DNA of 64,000 bases from Medicago truncatula. Taxonomy: Eukaryota > Streptophyta > Magnoliopsida > Fabales > Fabaceae. A model generated the notes under the pieces. It searched no databases and was not told the DNA's origin. It saw nothing but the letters and a program-made list of their open reading frames with translations. A program made the translations under genes and the position numbers. The stretch is taken from contig NC_053046.1 of assembly GCF_003473485.1 (NCBI RefSeq), positions 30,829,332 through 30,893,331 on the forward strand. Direction: 5' to 3'. Positions within the stretch are counted from its first letter, which is position 1. Each line of letters begins with the position of its first letter. Shown one piece after another: positions 24,905-34,043 of the stretch.

Positions 24905-25530
24905 TTCATTTTTTGTTTTATTTTCTTTTAAGCCGTTTTATTTTAGTCTTAGTCTTTGATCTCATTCTTTATGTCCATGTGTCACTATACTATTGGTCTT
25001 TGGTCCAAACTTGCTGCCATTTTGCATTAGATCCCTTGAGGGATATTTTGGTCTTTTATCTTTATCAGAGAAACCCTAATTTTTAGTGGTATTTAAAATC
25101 CAATTTATTGCACTGTCCAAATAAGTCAAAGAAGGCTTCAGAATTCAGCAGCAGCAATTATTACAAACACGAAAAAATATTCATCTCTGATACAGTTTTG
25201 AATCATACCTAACAATTTCTCCCAAATTTTGAAAAAAAAGGTGAGATTTGATCCAAAACTGTAGGAGAGAAGTAATTTCGTGTTTGTAATCTGCAACGTT
25301 TTACTGACTGATTGGAGAGTGCAATAGGAGGGGCATTAAATACAACTAAAAATCAAATTTCTCAGAGAAAAGACAAAAATATGTAATAAAGGGATCCAAT
25401 GCAAAATGAGAGCAAAACACGCCTTGGAGAAAAAATTTGGACCAAGGACCTATGGACGAAATGTTAAATAAAATAAAACACCTAAAGGCGTAAAAGAAAT
25501 GTTAAAAATAAAACAAAAGTGAATTAAATA
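24905..25530. mobile_element. Long inverted-repeat element
   Basis: The left segment (GTCTTTGGTCCAAACTTG, CCATTTTGCATTAGATCCCT, TTTGGTCTTTTATC) is mirrored on the right as AGGGATCCAATGCAAAATGAG, TTTGGACCAAGGACC and AAAACACCTAAAGGCG. The whole piece folds back with a middle section of about 200 bp that also contains inverted words (TTACAAACACGAAA / TTTCGTGTTTGTAA). There is no coding capacity. Exact ends and target duplication were not resolved. Confidence 0.65.
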
Positions 25531-25540
25531 AAAAAAAATG

Positions 25541-25740
25541 AGGTATTCCAAAATTTTGTCAAAATACTAAATTTTACAACATTTAAGTCCTTTTAGTTTA
25601 CAGAATAAGGTCTTTTTAATTTTACAAAATTTCCAAATTAGTAAGAACATAATTCTGTAAAACTAAAAAGACATAATTTAACCTTTCAAAACTCTAACTT
25701 GGAAATCTTGTAAAACTAAAAGGACCAAAAGTAGAGTTTG
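25541..25740. repeat. Small inverted repeat
   Basis: AAGTCCTTTTAGTTTACAGAA and AAAATTTCCAAATTAG words on the left are echoed in complement on the right (TTGTAAAACTAAAAGGAC). It is probably another MITE remnant next to the 24905-25530 element. Confidence 0.5.
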
Positions 25741-26608
25741 TCTATATGCAATAGTACAAATGTTAATGCAATTAAAAGAAGTAACTTTTCATTAAAAACC
25801 AACAATTATTTATTAAAAGCTATATATTTAATTAGGAATGAATGAGGCGTTTCCTAGACCAAATGGTATTTGAATAAAGAGAGAGAAGGCATGAATTTAT
25901 TTTAGAAAGCATTGAAGAAGATTTAATCCAGATATTACAGAAAGAGAGATGACAAGATTTTTTTATAGAGTAATGAAAATAATTAGATGTGTGAGGTGTA
26001 TTGTGTTATTGTGCTTGCATATAATCCAATGGCTATAAAAATATTGGTCCATTATGGACCAATACTTACAGAAGTCCATGCTAAACGGCACCTTGAATAA
26101 AACCCATCAATCAGGGACACAACACAATCAGTTTGGCAAAACTGAATTTTTCCTTCAAAATTGGTAAATGGACGCAATACATTACATACACAACAAGTGA
26201 TCATTGTTAAGCAAAACTGAATGATTGTTAGTTTCAAAGTAATGGTTTTTTTTTAACATAAAACTGTGCAAATTGTTTCTAATGACTGAGAAAGTAAATT
26301 AAATTGATTATTGAAGTTTCCACAACATAGATGTATAAGCATGGACTATTTAGTGCAAAGAATGAATCTTTGTACTGAAAAATCCATGTTGTAATTCTAT
26401 GAGATATTGAATCCAGAACCTGTAATACATACTCAATGAAAAAATAATAAAAAATCATGATGTATAATTGATTTTAATTTACTAGCATTCCTATCAACAA
26501 CAATTTGCACTGATTTACCATCAGCAATGGACGCTAAACAAATAATAAATTCAATATGCATCATATTAAATACTTCTGCTGATAGACCAAAAAAATTTGA
26601 AATTTTAC

Positions 26609-26720
26609 GGTGCTCAGTGGAAGGAGAAGTCGTTTTAAAAAAAAGCTCACGGCAAAACCTTTACGATTTTGTCCACTGCCCATAAACACTTCCTTGGTGT
26701 TTTTATCTCATCATAGCACC
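26609..26720 (-). ncRNA. Box C/D snoRNA (sn6), antisense to the 18S rRNA 3' end
   Basis: On the minus strand a terminal stem GGTGC...GCACC (26720-26716 and 26613-26609) encloses box C ATGATGA (26714-26708) and box D CTGA (26617-26614). Directly before box D, the 15-nt element ACGACTTCTCCTTCC is fully complementary to GGAAGGAGAAGUCGU near the 3' end of plant 18S rRNA (sequence from memory). The RNA is longer than usual (112 nt) and has an internal hairpin GGACAAAATC / GGTTTTGCC. Known RNAs pairing at this end of 18S include U13/snR45-type adaptors for cytidine acetylation, so a U13-like role is possible but inferred. It is the last member of the cluster. Confidence 0.85.
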
Positions 26721-26816
26721 AATTAATAGATAAATTAAATCAGAGGAACAAAAACAAATGAATCAGAGCTACAATATTATAGAAAACAAACTATGAAACA
26801 AAAATTATAAAAGAAT

Positions 26817-26900
26817 GGCTTCAGTGTGTGTAACATTCAGATCATAGATATAAAATCTCACTGAAATCCGCTAAGATAAAGTATATTATCATCATAAGCC
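26817..26900 (-). ncRNA. Box C/D snoRNA (sn5), antisense to 25S rRNA
   Basis: Terminal stem GGCT/AGCC (26900-26897 and 26820-26817), box C ATGATGA (26895-26889) and box D CTGA (26824-26821); a second CTGA lies at 26840-26837. Two antisense stretches pair with neighbouring parts of one plant 25S segment: CTTAGCGGATTTC with GAAAUCCGCUAAG, and TGTTACACAC with GUGUGUAACA. In 25S these two sites are only a few bases apart (sequence from memory). Double pairing to one helix region is typical of several conserved guide RNAs. Confidence 0.85.
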
Positions 26901-27032
26901 AAATAAGCATTCACCTATTAGACGCAATTATAAAGCAAAAATAACGAAATTTCAGAAAAAAATTAACAGAGAAGAATCAAGATCAAATTATCATGATATT
27001 TGAAAATTGTGTGCTCAGACAGCCAAGGGGTT

Positions 27033-27101
27033 GTAATCAGATTCTGGGTGAAGATTCCCAGATCAGAAACTCTAGTCCACATAAGTATCATCACAGCACA
27101 A
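27033..27101 (-). ncRNA. Box C/D snoRNA (sn4), antisense to 25S rRNA
   Basis: Box C GTGATGA (27094-27088), an internal CTGA as D' (27066-27063) and box D CTGA (27040-27037). The flanks TTGT and ACAA can form a short terminal stem across a small internal loop. The stretch before D', GGACTAGAGT, is complementary to ACUCUAGUCC of plant 25S rRNA (remembered). The guide before box D (CACCCAGAAT) has no target that I recognise. It is slightly less certain than its neighbours because the stem is weak. Confidence 0.75.
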
Positions 27102-27273
27102 TACTAATATTTAACAGAAAATACAATAAAAAAAACAACAAAAAGAAAATTAATTGAAATTAAGATTCATAATTTGATAATCAAAGTCACTGTTAGGAAG
27201 ATGCAGCTCGCAAAACTAGGTCAATTTATCAGAGACCCCCACCCCACTAACATAATTGTAAGCTGGTTCCGTA

Positions 27274-27350
27274 TCTAACATTCTCAAACACCTTAAACCT
27301 CAAATGCAATTTAAACAATTTAGAGATTAAAAGTGTTCCAGAATGTTAGA
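27274..27350 (-). ncRNA. Conserved-looking hairpin within the snoRNA cluster gap
   Basis: TCTAACATTC and GAATGTTAGA form a perfect 10-bp outer stem. It continues inward through AACAC/GTGTT and TTAA/TTAA with small loops, giving a hairpin of about 77 nt. It lies in the 766-bp gap between sn3 and sn4, where other small RNAs (for instance an H/ACA RNA) would be expected. No identity is assigned. Confidence 0.35.
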
Positions 27351-27867
27351 TGAAGAGCCTGCTTCAAGATGTTCCAACTTTATGCAAAGTCCAATGATAT
27401 TTTAGTTGCTATAATGTCAATTCCATCGCCCCATCCACTTCAATTTCGGTTTCTATGTTTGAAATCAAAGTAATGCAAAAACATTTGAGAAAACAATATC
27501 AGAAACATATGTATACAATTACAAAACAGAAAACAGATATTCAAACATTGTTTGAGAAAAGCATGAAATCAAACAAACAGAAATCAATTTTGATAAAAAC
27601 TGAAAACCAACCCTAAAGGGACCTAAGAGATGAGTGAAAAATGAATATGCGGCATAGTTACTAGTAAACACCTTGATGTAATAATCAAATATGGCATTTA
27701 TCAGCGAAACTTCCAACACTTAATTTTGGCCTCCCATGAATCAGTTTAAGAACTTCAATATTCAATCTTAACTGGGATTATGAAGGCCAAATAAAAAAGT
27801 TACATAGGGCTAATCAAAATTTAACATGATGTTAGAAAATAAGAAATTAAAGACAAGTATGAATTAT

Positions 27868-27962
27868 GCACATCATCAGAATGGAAAGTTCATCTCATCC
27901 ACAACATATGTTGTGTAGGAAGGTGTCCTAAGATTTATTCCAAACTCATCACATGATAGTGC
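27868..27962 (-). ncRNA. Box C/D snoRNA (sn3), antisense to 25S rRNA
   Basis: Terminal stem GCAC-T-ATCA / TGAT-GTGC (27962-27954 and 27875-27868), box C GTGATGA (27952-27946) and box D CTGA (27879-27876). An internal GGATGAGATGA may serve as C'. The stretch ATCTTAGGACACCTTCC is complementary over 17 nt to GGAAGGUGUCCUAAGAU, which I recall from plant 25S rRNA. The D' box following it is degenerate (CTACA-like). Confidence 0.85.
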
Positions 27963-28058
27963 AAATTCAAACTCCTCAAATATTTACAAATTATAAATTA
28001 ACACAACATTTGATGAAAATTAATCTAAAAGCAAAACATTGCCATTATAGCCCAAAAT

Positions 28059-28144
28059 GTAGATTCAGAAACGTAATAGATATATTTGGCATCACTATAT
28101 CAGATCAAGTGTTGGATTATATATTTTGCTTCATCATTATCTAC
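28059..28144 (-). ncRNA. Box C/D snoRNA (sn2), U29/snR71-like guide for 25S rRNA
   Basis: Terminal stem GTAGAT/ATCTAC (28144-28139 and 28064-28059), box C ATGATGA (28137-28131), D' CTGA (28103-28100), C' GTGATGC and box D CTGA (28068-28065). The guide before D', ATCCAACACTTG, is complementary to CAAGUGUUGGAU of plant 25S rRNA. The fifth nucleotide upstream of D' points to the second A of CAAG, which I believe corresponds to the site modified by yeast snR71 and human U29. The boxes and stem are directly visible; the orthology rests on memory. Confidence 0.88.
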
Positions 28145-28224
28145 CAAAGTAAAAACACTTCAAATCAAATTATAAACAACAAAATAACTATATAAGCATC
28201 AAATTAAGAAAAGTGGAAGAATAA

Positions 28225-28316
28225 CTAGTTAACTCAGTCCCTTAGATGTTCAATAAAAATGCGATCATACCCGCAATTCATTACAGGTCTGTTAAAGACT
28301 CATCACAGTTAACTAG
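28225..28316 (-). ncRNA. Box C/D snoRNA (sn1), double guide for 18S rRNA
   Basis: A perfect 9-bp terminal stem CTAGTTAAC/GTTAACTAG (28316-28308 and 28233-28225), box C GTGATGA (28306-28300) and box D CTGA (28237-28234). AACATCTAAGGG before box D matches CCCUUAGAUGUU, and ACAGACCTGT further upstream matches ACAGGUCUGU; these are adjacent segments of plant 18S rRNA. The second antisense element is the one I recall from U25 (SNORD25). This is the first RNA of the cluster, about 360 bp after the TATA box. Confidence 0.9.
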
Positions 28317-28599
28317 TGAAGCCCCATTTAATCAAATCACCCAAAAGCGAAAACCCATTAATAAAAAAACGATTTTTAAGAGAAATTAAGAATTTAGTTG
28401 TTCTTGCGTTCTCCCAAAACCAAAAAAAGGGGGTTTTGGAAGTGAATTGAAAGAACAACACATATTAATATTGCTTCAAGGGAACGAGTCTAATGGGAAT
28501 TGAATTAATCCGCAATGACTAGATAGTGAAGCATACTACTACTACATTATGAATTGAAAAATTAACAAGAGAAATGAACAAGATTGTGAGAAAATTGGA

Positions 28600-28682
28600 A
28601 AACCCTAGATTTCAAATGGGGGAAGGAAAAAGTGGATGGAAACGGCGCATGACAAATTAGCTCTTGTGTGCCTCTTTATATA
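28600..28682 (-). promoter_or_regulatory. Promoter of the snoRNA cluster: TATA box and telo-box-like motif
   Basis: On the minus strand TATATAAAG lies at 28682-28674. AAACCCTA (telo-box-like, + strand orientation) lies at 28600-28607, about 70 bp downstream and probably in the leader. Telo-boxes are known near the start of plant genes for ribosome biogenesis, including snoRNA clusters. A transcript from here would read through sn1 to sn6. A Harbinger-like element begins only about 80 bp upstream. Confidence 0.6.
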
Positions 28683-28760
28683 ATGAATGAATCTATGATT
28701 TTCCCTTTTTTTTATTTTTTTATTTTTTTTATAAATAAATAGATTTTGATTCATCTCTAT

Positions 28761-29651
28761 GTGTGTGTTTGGTTCTGAGGTGTGTAGAATTAATTCTGAC
28801 AGAATTGATTCTGAAAGAATTGATTTTGACAGAATTGATTCTGACAGAATTGATTTATGTTTGGATGCAATAATGCAGAATTGATTAAACAGAATGATTG
28901 TTGTTTGGATAGTTTTGATCAAAATTACTTTTGAATGTATAATTACCAAAATAGACATAGTTAAATACAAATAAATAGAAATTACTAAATTAAGATAATT
29001 AAGTGCAATATAGTCCTAAAATATAAGGTATTACAATACTAACATCATGAAAATAAAAATTACAAATAGATAATAGAATTTAAAGTGCAATAGAGTATTA
29101 AAATATTATTACAAAACTAACATAATGTGTATTATAGTACTAAAATATTGATATAATAATTTAAAGTACAATACTAATTATTTTGCCTGTGCTCAATAAT
29201 TTCATTGCGGATTATGTTTCGAACGCGATCCATCTCTGACGATGAAACTACATTTAAAACTTGTGATTGATCCAAGTTAGATGAGCTATCATCATGAGAA
29301 AAGTGGACTGTGAAGGGGGAATGGAATTAATAGAATTGAGAGTTAAGACTGCAGAAAATAAATGTTATTCTCTTCACCAACATTTATTTTAATAAGACTG
29401 CAGAAAGAAAAAATTCGGTTGGAGAAGGGTTAGAAAAATTAATGAGGGCAGGGATGGAATTAATAGAATTGAGGGTGTAGAATTGATTCTAGGAAAGTAA
29501 GAAGCTAGGAATTGTAGCTTCAACTAGAATTGCTTTTGGAGGATAAAAGCTATTTTGAAAAGCCAAACCAAACATGTTAAATATTGCAGAATTGCTTTTG
29601 AAATGCTCCAGAATTGATTCTGGCTTTGCAAAAGCCAAACCAAACAGAGGC
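28761..29651. mobile_element. Harbinger/PIF-like non-autonomous element with transposase tail remnant
   Basis: Ends GTGTGTGTTTGGTT (28761) and AACCAAACAGAGGC (29651) are inverted. Subterminal zones repeat AGAATTGATTCTG words. The interior (about 29185-29310, minus strand) reads SQVLNVVSSSEMDRVRNIIR before a stop, which resembles the C-terminal end of plant PIF/Harbinger nuclease proteins; that family link is tentative. No clear 3-bp target duplication was identified. It is inserted just upstream of the snoRNA cluster promoter. Confidence 0.6.
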
Positions 29652-30018
29652 ATAAATATTTTCATTTTTTGTTTTAATTCTCTTTAAAAAAATGACTATT
29701 AATCCTCCAAAAAGAATTATCATCCTTCTTGGTTTTTAAGTTAACTCATGTGTATAGTTTTAAATATTGAATATTTGGTCTTTTAAATCAACTCATGTAT
29801 ACAAAATGAAATATTGAATTTTTTTGTTGTGGTATGTTTAGAATATTATAAAAATATTCTAAAAAAAATAGTTTTTCTAATAAAACATTAATTAATAGTT
29901 AAATATGAATTTTATATTTTTTATATTTAAAAATTCATATTTAATTTATGTTAAATTTTTTTAAACATATTCTTATAATATTCTAAATATTCCAACAATA
30001 ATTCTTTCAAAAACCTAA

Positions 30019-30367
30019 GGGTGTGTTTGTTTCAAGTTATAATTGTTGATTCCTGGGAATAAAATGATTGGAATGTATATGTCTATGTTTGTTACAAGTT
30101 TACTAAATTTTATTCCCGGGTATAAAATGTTCCTGGGAATAGAAAAAATTTCCCATGAAAAAGGGTGGGAATAAAGTTCCCATGGAGATGAGAATAAATT
30201 CATAAATAGTTTACCTATTATAATCCCTATTTTTATGGTTCCTAGGAATATTATAAAGCTAACCAAACATATTTTTTCTAAATTCCTTGGAATAAAATTC
30301 CCATCTTTATATTCCAAGGAATGTTATTCCTAGGAATAAATTTGGTAAACTTGAAACAAACACACCC
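30019..30367. mobile_element. Tourist-like (PIF/Harbinger) MITE, 349 bp
   Basis: Inverted ends GGGTGTGTTTGTTTCAAG (30019) and CTTGAAACAAACACACCC (30367) are perfect. They are flanked by the 3-bp target duplication TAA (30016-30018 and 30368-30370) typical of this superfamily. The inside is rich in CCTGGGAATA/TATTCCC words and folds strongly. The 100-codon open frame on its minus strand is a by-product. Confidence 0.85.
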
Positions 30368-30370
30368 TAA

Positions 30371-31184
30371 AAGATATACAAAAAGTTTATCAATGTATTT
30401 TAATGGGTCCACCACAAAACAAGCAGGGGCAGGCCCACCATAAGACATGGCGTGGCTACAACCACACGAGATTTTTTTTTTTTTTTGAAGAAATAACCAC
30501 GCAAGATTATTACCTTTTTTTTACAACTATATTGAGTATATACTTAGCGCATCACCTATTTACATATAAACTTACAACGGTTTAGTGGAAGAACATTTGT
30601 TTAGCAAGAGCTTGGTTCTCGGTTTGACTCCCAAAAATGGCTTGTTGGATATGTTTAAATGTTTCACCGTCATATATAACTTTTGAATGTCCAAATTTAA
30701 AAATCCTTCATAATTTAATATAAAGAGTTGATTCCTCTTACAATAAGCACATATGTCATCGCAAGTTCCTTTCATGGTGAAAAAAGGTTTCAAACAACAC
30801 AAATTTTTGCATAGTTTGTTTTGTTCATGTACTTACATCCACCACATAGCAAATGTTTTAATGTTTAATTTCATACTTATTTTATTGGCACCCTAATGTC
30901 ACCAAAGTATTTTTCTAACAAGTGATGAGAAGAAAAAAATTCAAATTTTCTTTTCATGAAAATCCAACACGTGACATGTGGAATTAGATACGCATAAAGA
31001 ACTACTGTATTTTGTAATAATCACAAGTATCTTTTATCGCAAGTTCCTTCTACCGATGAAAAGTTTGTCCATGTATCTGTAATGGTCTACCAAATAGCAA
31101 ATGATTCAATAGAATTGTTAGTTAATCACGGTTTTAATATTTAATCTCATATTTATTTTTAAACCATGCATCTTATCTACCATT
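30371..31184. other. Intergenic
   Basis: No exon seen. It holds a short poly-T tract (30472-30486) and AT-rich sequence. Confidence 0.5.
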
Positions 31185-31650
31185 TCCACACTTAGTACAC
31201 TAGTTTCTATACCAATAGCATTGAGAAAGTTTGTATGATGATCCTGAAATATTGTTAAGATTACTCACTTATATAGCCTGCAACAATCTAATGTCTCTTA
31301 TGTGAAGATATGGTATACCCATTTGTTATGGTTACTTCAAGCTTTGTACTTTGTTCTTTGATGTGTATTTAGTGCAAACACTTGACGCAGAACCTGTTCT
31401 AAGCTTTTGGCTTTACCTCGGACTTAATGTTCAACTGGGTTCTGTGTACCACAAGTACAACCAAGTTATCGACGTGCATCAATTGGGTTCTTTGTACTTA
31501 GTAACTCTCTTTCCTTTTACTGTGTGTATCAACGTGCATTCTTGCAATCATATGCACATTGATATATGTTTATGCATTTATTTTATAGCAGGATGAACTA
31601 GAAATTATTTCTTATCATGAGATTCTCTATTGCAGGATTAACTAGAAATT
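31185..31650 (+). pseudogene. Decayed copy of thioesterase intron 2 and exon 3 start
   Basis: CACTAGTTTCTATACCAATAGC, TTGTTCTTTGATGTGT and the acceptor-plus-exon stretch GCAGGATGAACTAGAAATT match 21780-22260 in order. The copy of exon 3 keeps only DELEI before its sequence diverges, so it cannot encode the enzyme. Exons 1 and 2 are absent. The duplicate continues into 32240-33400. Confidence 0.7.
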
Positions 31651-32036
31651 AGTCTCTTTTAATAAAAAAACTAATTTTAAAAAATCAAATTTGTATATAA
31701 TTGCTTATCATATGATTCTCTATTAGAAATTCCGTCACGTGTCATTAGAAAAAGACTTTCTTAAAATAGATAGAAACCCATCCTGAATTTTCATCACCAA
31801 TTTCATGTTGTAACCAAACTCAGTTATAAAGTTTTAAATTATAATGCCTTAAAACCAGACAAAATACTAAAATAGTACAGCCAAAAATATATATACTTCA
31901 ATTTCCCTATAAAATAATCTGTCCAGAATAGACAACATTTGAGAGAATACATAAAAGAATTAAAACCGATGTACGCAATACTAGCAAATATCAGCTACCC
32001 AAAGGTGATTAGAGTTCAGTAAAACAGATCATAACA

Positions 32037-32246
32037 ATGAAGTTGATGGGGAAACCAAACAAAAGCCAGTGTGTGTACTCAGTTTCATCACTACTTTCCA
32101 TACAAACAGATGCAAATCATACAAGTAGAATTGACTGCAGGGACTGCACGTTTGGACTGGAAAACGATGCTGACACCTACGTCGGTAGATCTTGGTCACG
32201 CTCCTCTACACTAACGAAAACAAACTTTGCAAATGCAGAAGAGTAA
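32037..32246 (+). other. Unassigned open frame of 69 codons
   Basis: The frame MKLMGKPNKSQ to KTNFANAEE has less biased composition than the surrounding AT-rich DNA and could be a captured exon or UTR piece. No domain, splice partners or duplicate in the first copy (near 22600) supports it. It is probably not a gene. Confidence 0.2.
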
Positions 32247-33400
32247 AGCTACAGAAAATAGCTGTATAGCAAGATAATAAACAAAAATTTGAGATCATAT
32301 ATATCCTACTCAAAAGGGTCGAGGATTAACAAAAAATCTAAACATGAGAAATTTTCTACTGTATGTAAACTTCCCTTGACATATAGTCTACTACTACTAC
32401 TACTATATCTTAAGATCATAGCTCATGCAAGAATCCACCCTGCCATATCTTTCCTGCAGCACCCTGCATTGGGTAAAAAAATAATGCAGCTTTTCTGTAA
32501 TTGACATTAAATTTTAAGACTGTACACATTTACTTAAGCTTAATTTTACTATATATTTAGTTAGCAAAAACAGTTTTCAACCATAGTAGCTGTTTGAATC
32601 CTTGACAAAACAATAAGTAACTGTTTTAATTCTTAATCACACAAATAAACTACTCCAAAACACATACATAAACACAGTTGGCTAATGTGCTCTTGATCTT
32701 TACAGACAAAGCAACAATCACCCTCTAAACAATCCCATCACCCTCATATGCATCACATTTTTGGGTAGCAGCTGGTGTGTGCATACTCAGACTGCTATGA
32801 AAGAAAAAAGAAGTTCCTCCTATATAGTAAACCGGCTCCCACCCACCCCAACATAAATACTAAGGTATACAAACATTTGTTATTCGGGAAAAAAAAAGAA
32901 AGTAAACCAGCTAAAAAAACCACATTTTCTATTGATTTTTTTGCTTTCAAACTTTTTGTTGTATGGTCAGGTGATTTTTTGTGTGTTTTATGCTTCAAAG
33001 ACAATATACATTCCTTGATCATTCATGCAAGACATGTTACCAAGTTGACCAGAGGTACTCTTAGCTATCAATACTTAAGCACTTAAACCTGAATCTTTTT
33101 TTCATGCACCACAGAAAAGAAAGACTCAGGTCCCAAACTCCATTGAATCTCAAAATCATGATAGATGCCAGTAGGCATTTCATTCAAAACTTCAGATAGT
33201 AAATGGAAATATTCACAAAAAAGCCAAATCCGATAAGAAAAAATAAGTCACATACAAATAATACCTAATACCTCATATCCGAGAACAACAAATATATTAG
33301 TCTTTTAAGTCTACTGTAATTTATTAAAAACATAACATTCAATATTTATTATTTACCAACACAAATGTAGTATTTTAGTCCTCAACATTAAGGATTCAAT
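32247..33400. repeat. Segmental duplicate of 22672-23345 (second copy)
   Basis: See 22672-23345. This copy is longer because it carries an insertion of about 300 bp (32770-33070 region) not seen in the other. Its right end forms the 3' UTR of the gene at 33410. Confidence 0.7.
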
Positions 33401-33409
33401 TCAACGCAC

Positions 33410-34043
33410 TCATTGATCTACATCAAAACCCTTCTCCTGAAGCTCACCAATAACTTCATTCCTCATCCTAAACCAAAGCTTCTGAGCCTCTTGCTCAAAC
33501 TTCTTATCCTTGAGCTCTTTCTTATAATCACTCTCATCCATATCATTCTCCACCATCCCTTTAGGTCCAATAGTTGTTCCAATCATCCCCCCCTTTTTAA
33601 TAAACTCCTCCATAGCTTCCTCGTCTCCCGGATACGGAAACTCACGCCGCTGATACAAATGCTCCAGCTCTTTCTCTTCCTTCGGCATTGGCTTCAACGT
33701 CCACCAACCCAACGGCGATGTCTCGTTGAATAACCATGCTGCACCCATCACTGCATATGTGCATGCCAAAGCCTTCCCCATTTGTTTCCAGAAGTAGTAA
33801 TTATTCGGCCCCAACCCAATTTTCTTCAGAAAATATTGGGCATGTTCTAAACCTGCATTAAGATGCATAAAAGTTATATAAAATGTAAAAAGTTATTGGA
33901 TGAGACATTTCATCGAACACCTTGTGTGCAATGTTGGATTGTGTAATAGTAAGTGTAATTGGTTTAACAAGTGTTTTAAGATAGTTAGAAAGGTGCGTAC
34001 CTGTTTTGGGTTGCGGTGTTTCGAAGAAGCGTTTACGAGGCAT
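33410..34043 (-). CDS. Small inner-membrane protein, probable complex I ESSS (NDUFB11-like) subunit
   Basis: Two exons, 34043-34001 and 33852-33410, with a GT-AG phase-1 intron, giving 161 aa. The start MPRKRFFETPQPKTG is short and basic. One membrane segment spans about residues 40-57 (GKALACTYAVMGAAWLF), followed by NETSPLGWWTLKP and a charged C-terminal half (KEEKELEHLYQRREFPYPG, GGMIGTTIGPKG, MRNEVIGELQEKGFD). It resembles the Arabidopsis proteins At2g42310/At3g57785, annotated as ESSS subunit of mitochondrial NADH:ubiquinone oxidoreductase, as I remember them. The single membrane helix with a long soluble tail fits that accessory role. The gene model is firm; the subunit name is moderate. 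Confidence 0.85.

Noticed and set aside
26450-26570. Possible seventh C/D snoRNA (ATGATGC ... CTGATGG)
   Set aside because: Box C has a mismatch, the stem is weak AT, and no rRNA target was recognised.
26570-26683. Small minus-strand ORF starting MGSGQNRKGF
   Set aside because: It lies wholly inside snoRNA sn6; the box, stem and rRNA-antisense evidence explains the sequence better than a peptide.
27519-27719. 66-codon minus-strand ORF in the snoRNA cluster
   Set aside because: No domain, AT-rich codon use, and inside a region that looks non-coding.
30015-30317. 100-codon minus-strand ORF
   Set aside because: Falls inside the Tourist-like MITE with perfect TIRs and TAA duplication.
32775-33086. 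103-codon + strand ORF
   Set aside because: Lysine/phenylalanine-rich AT sequence in an insertion within the duplicated flank; no recognisable domain.
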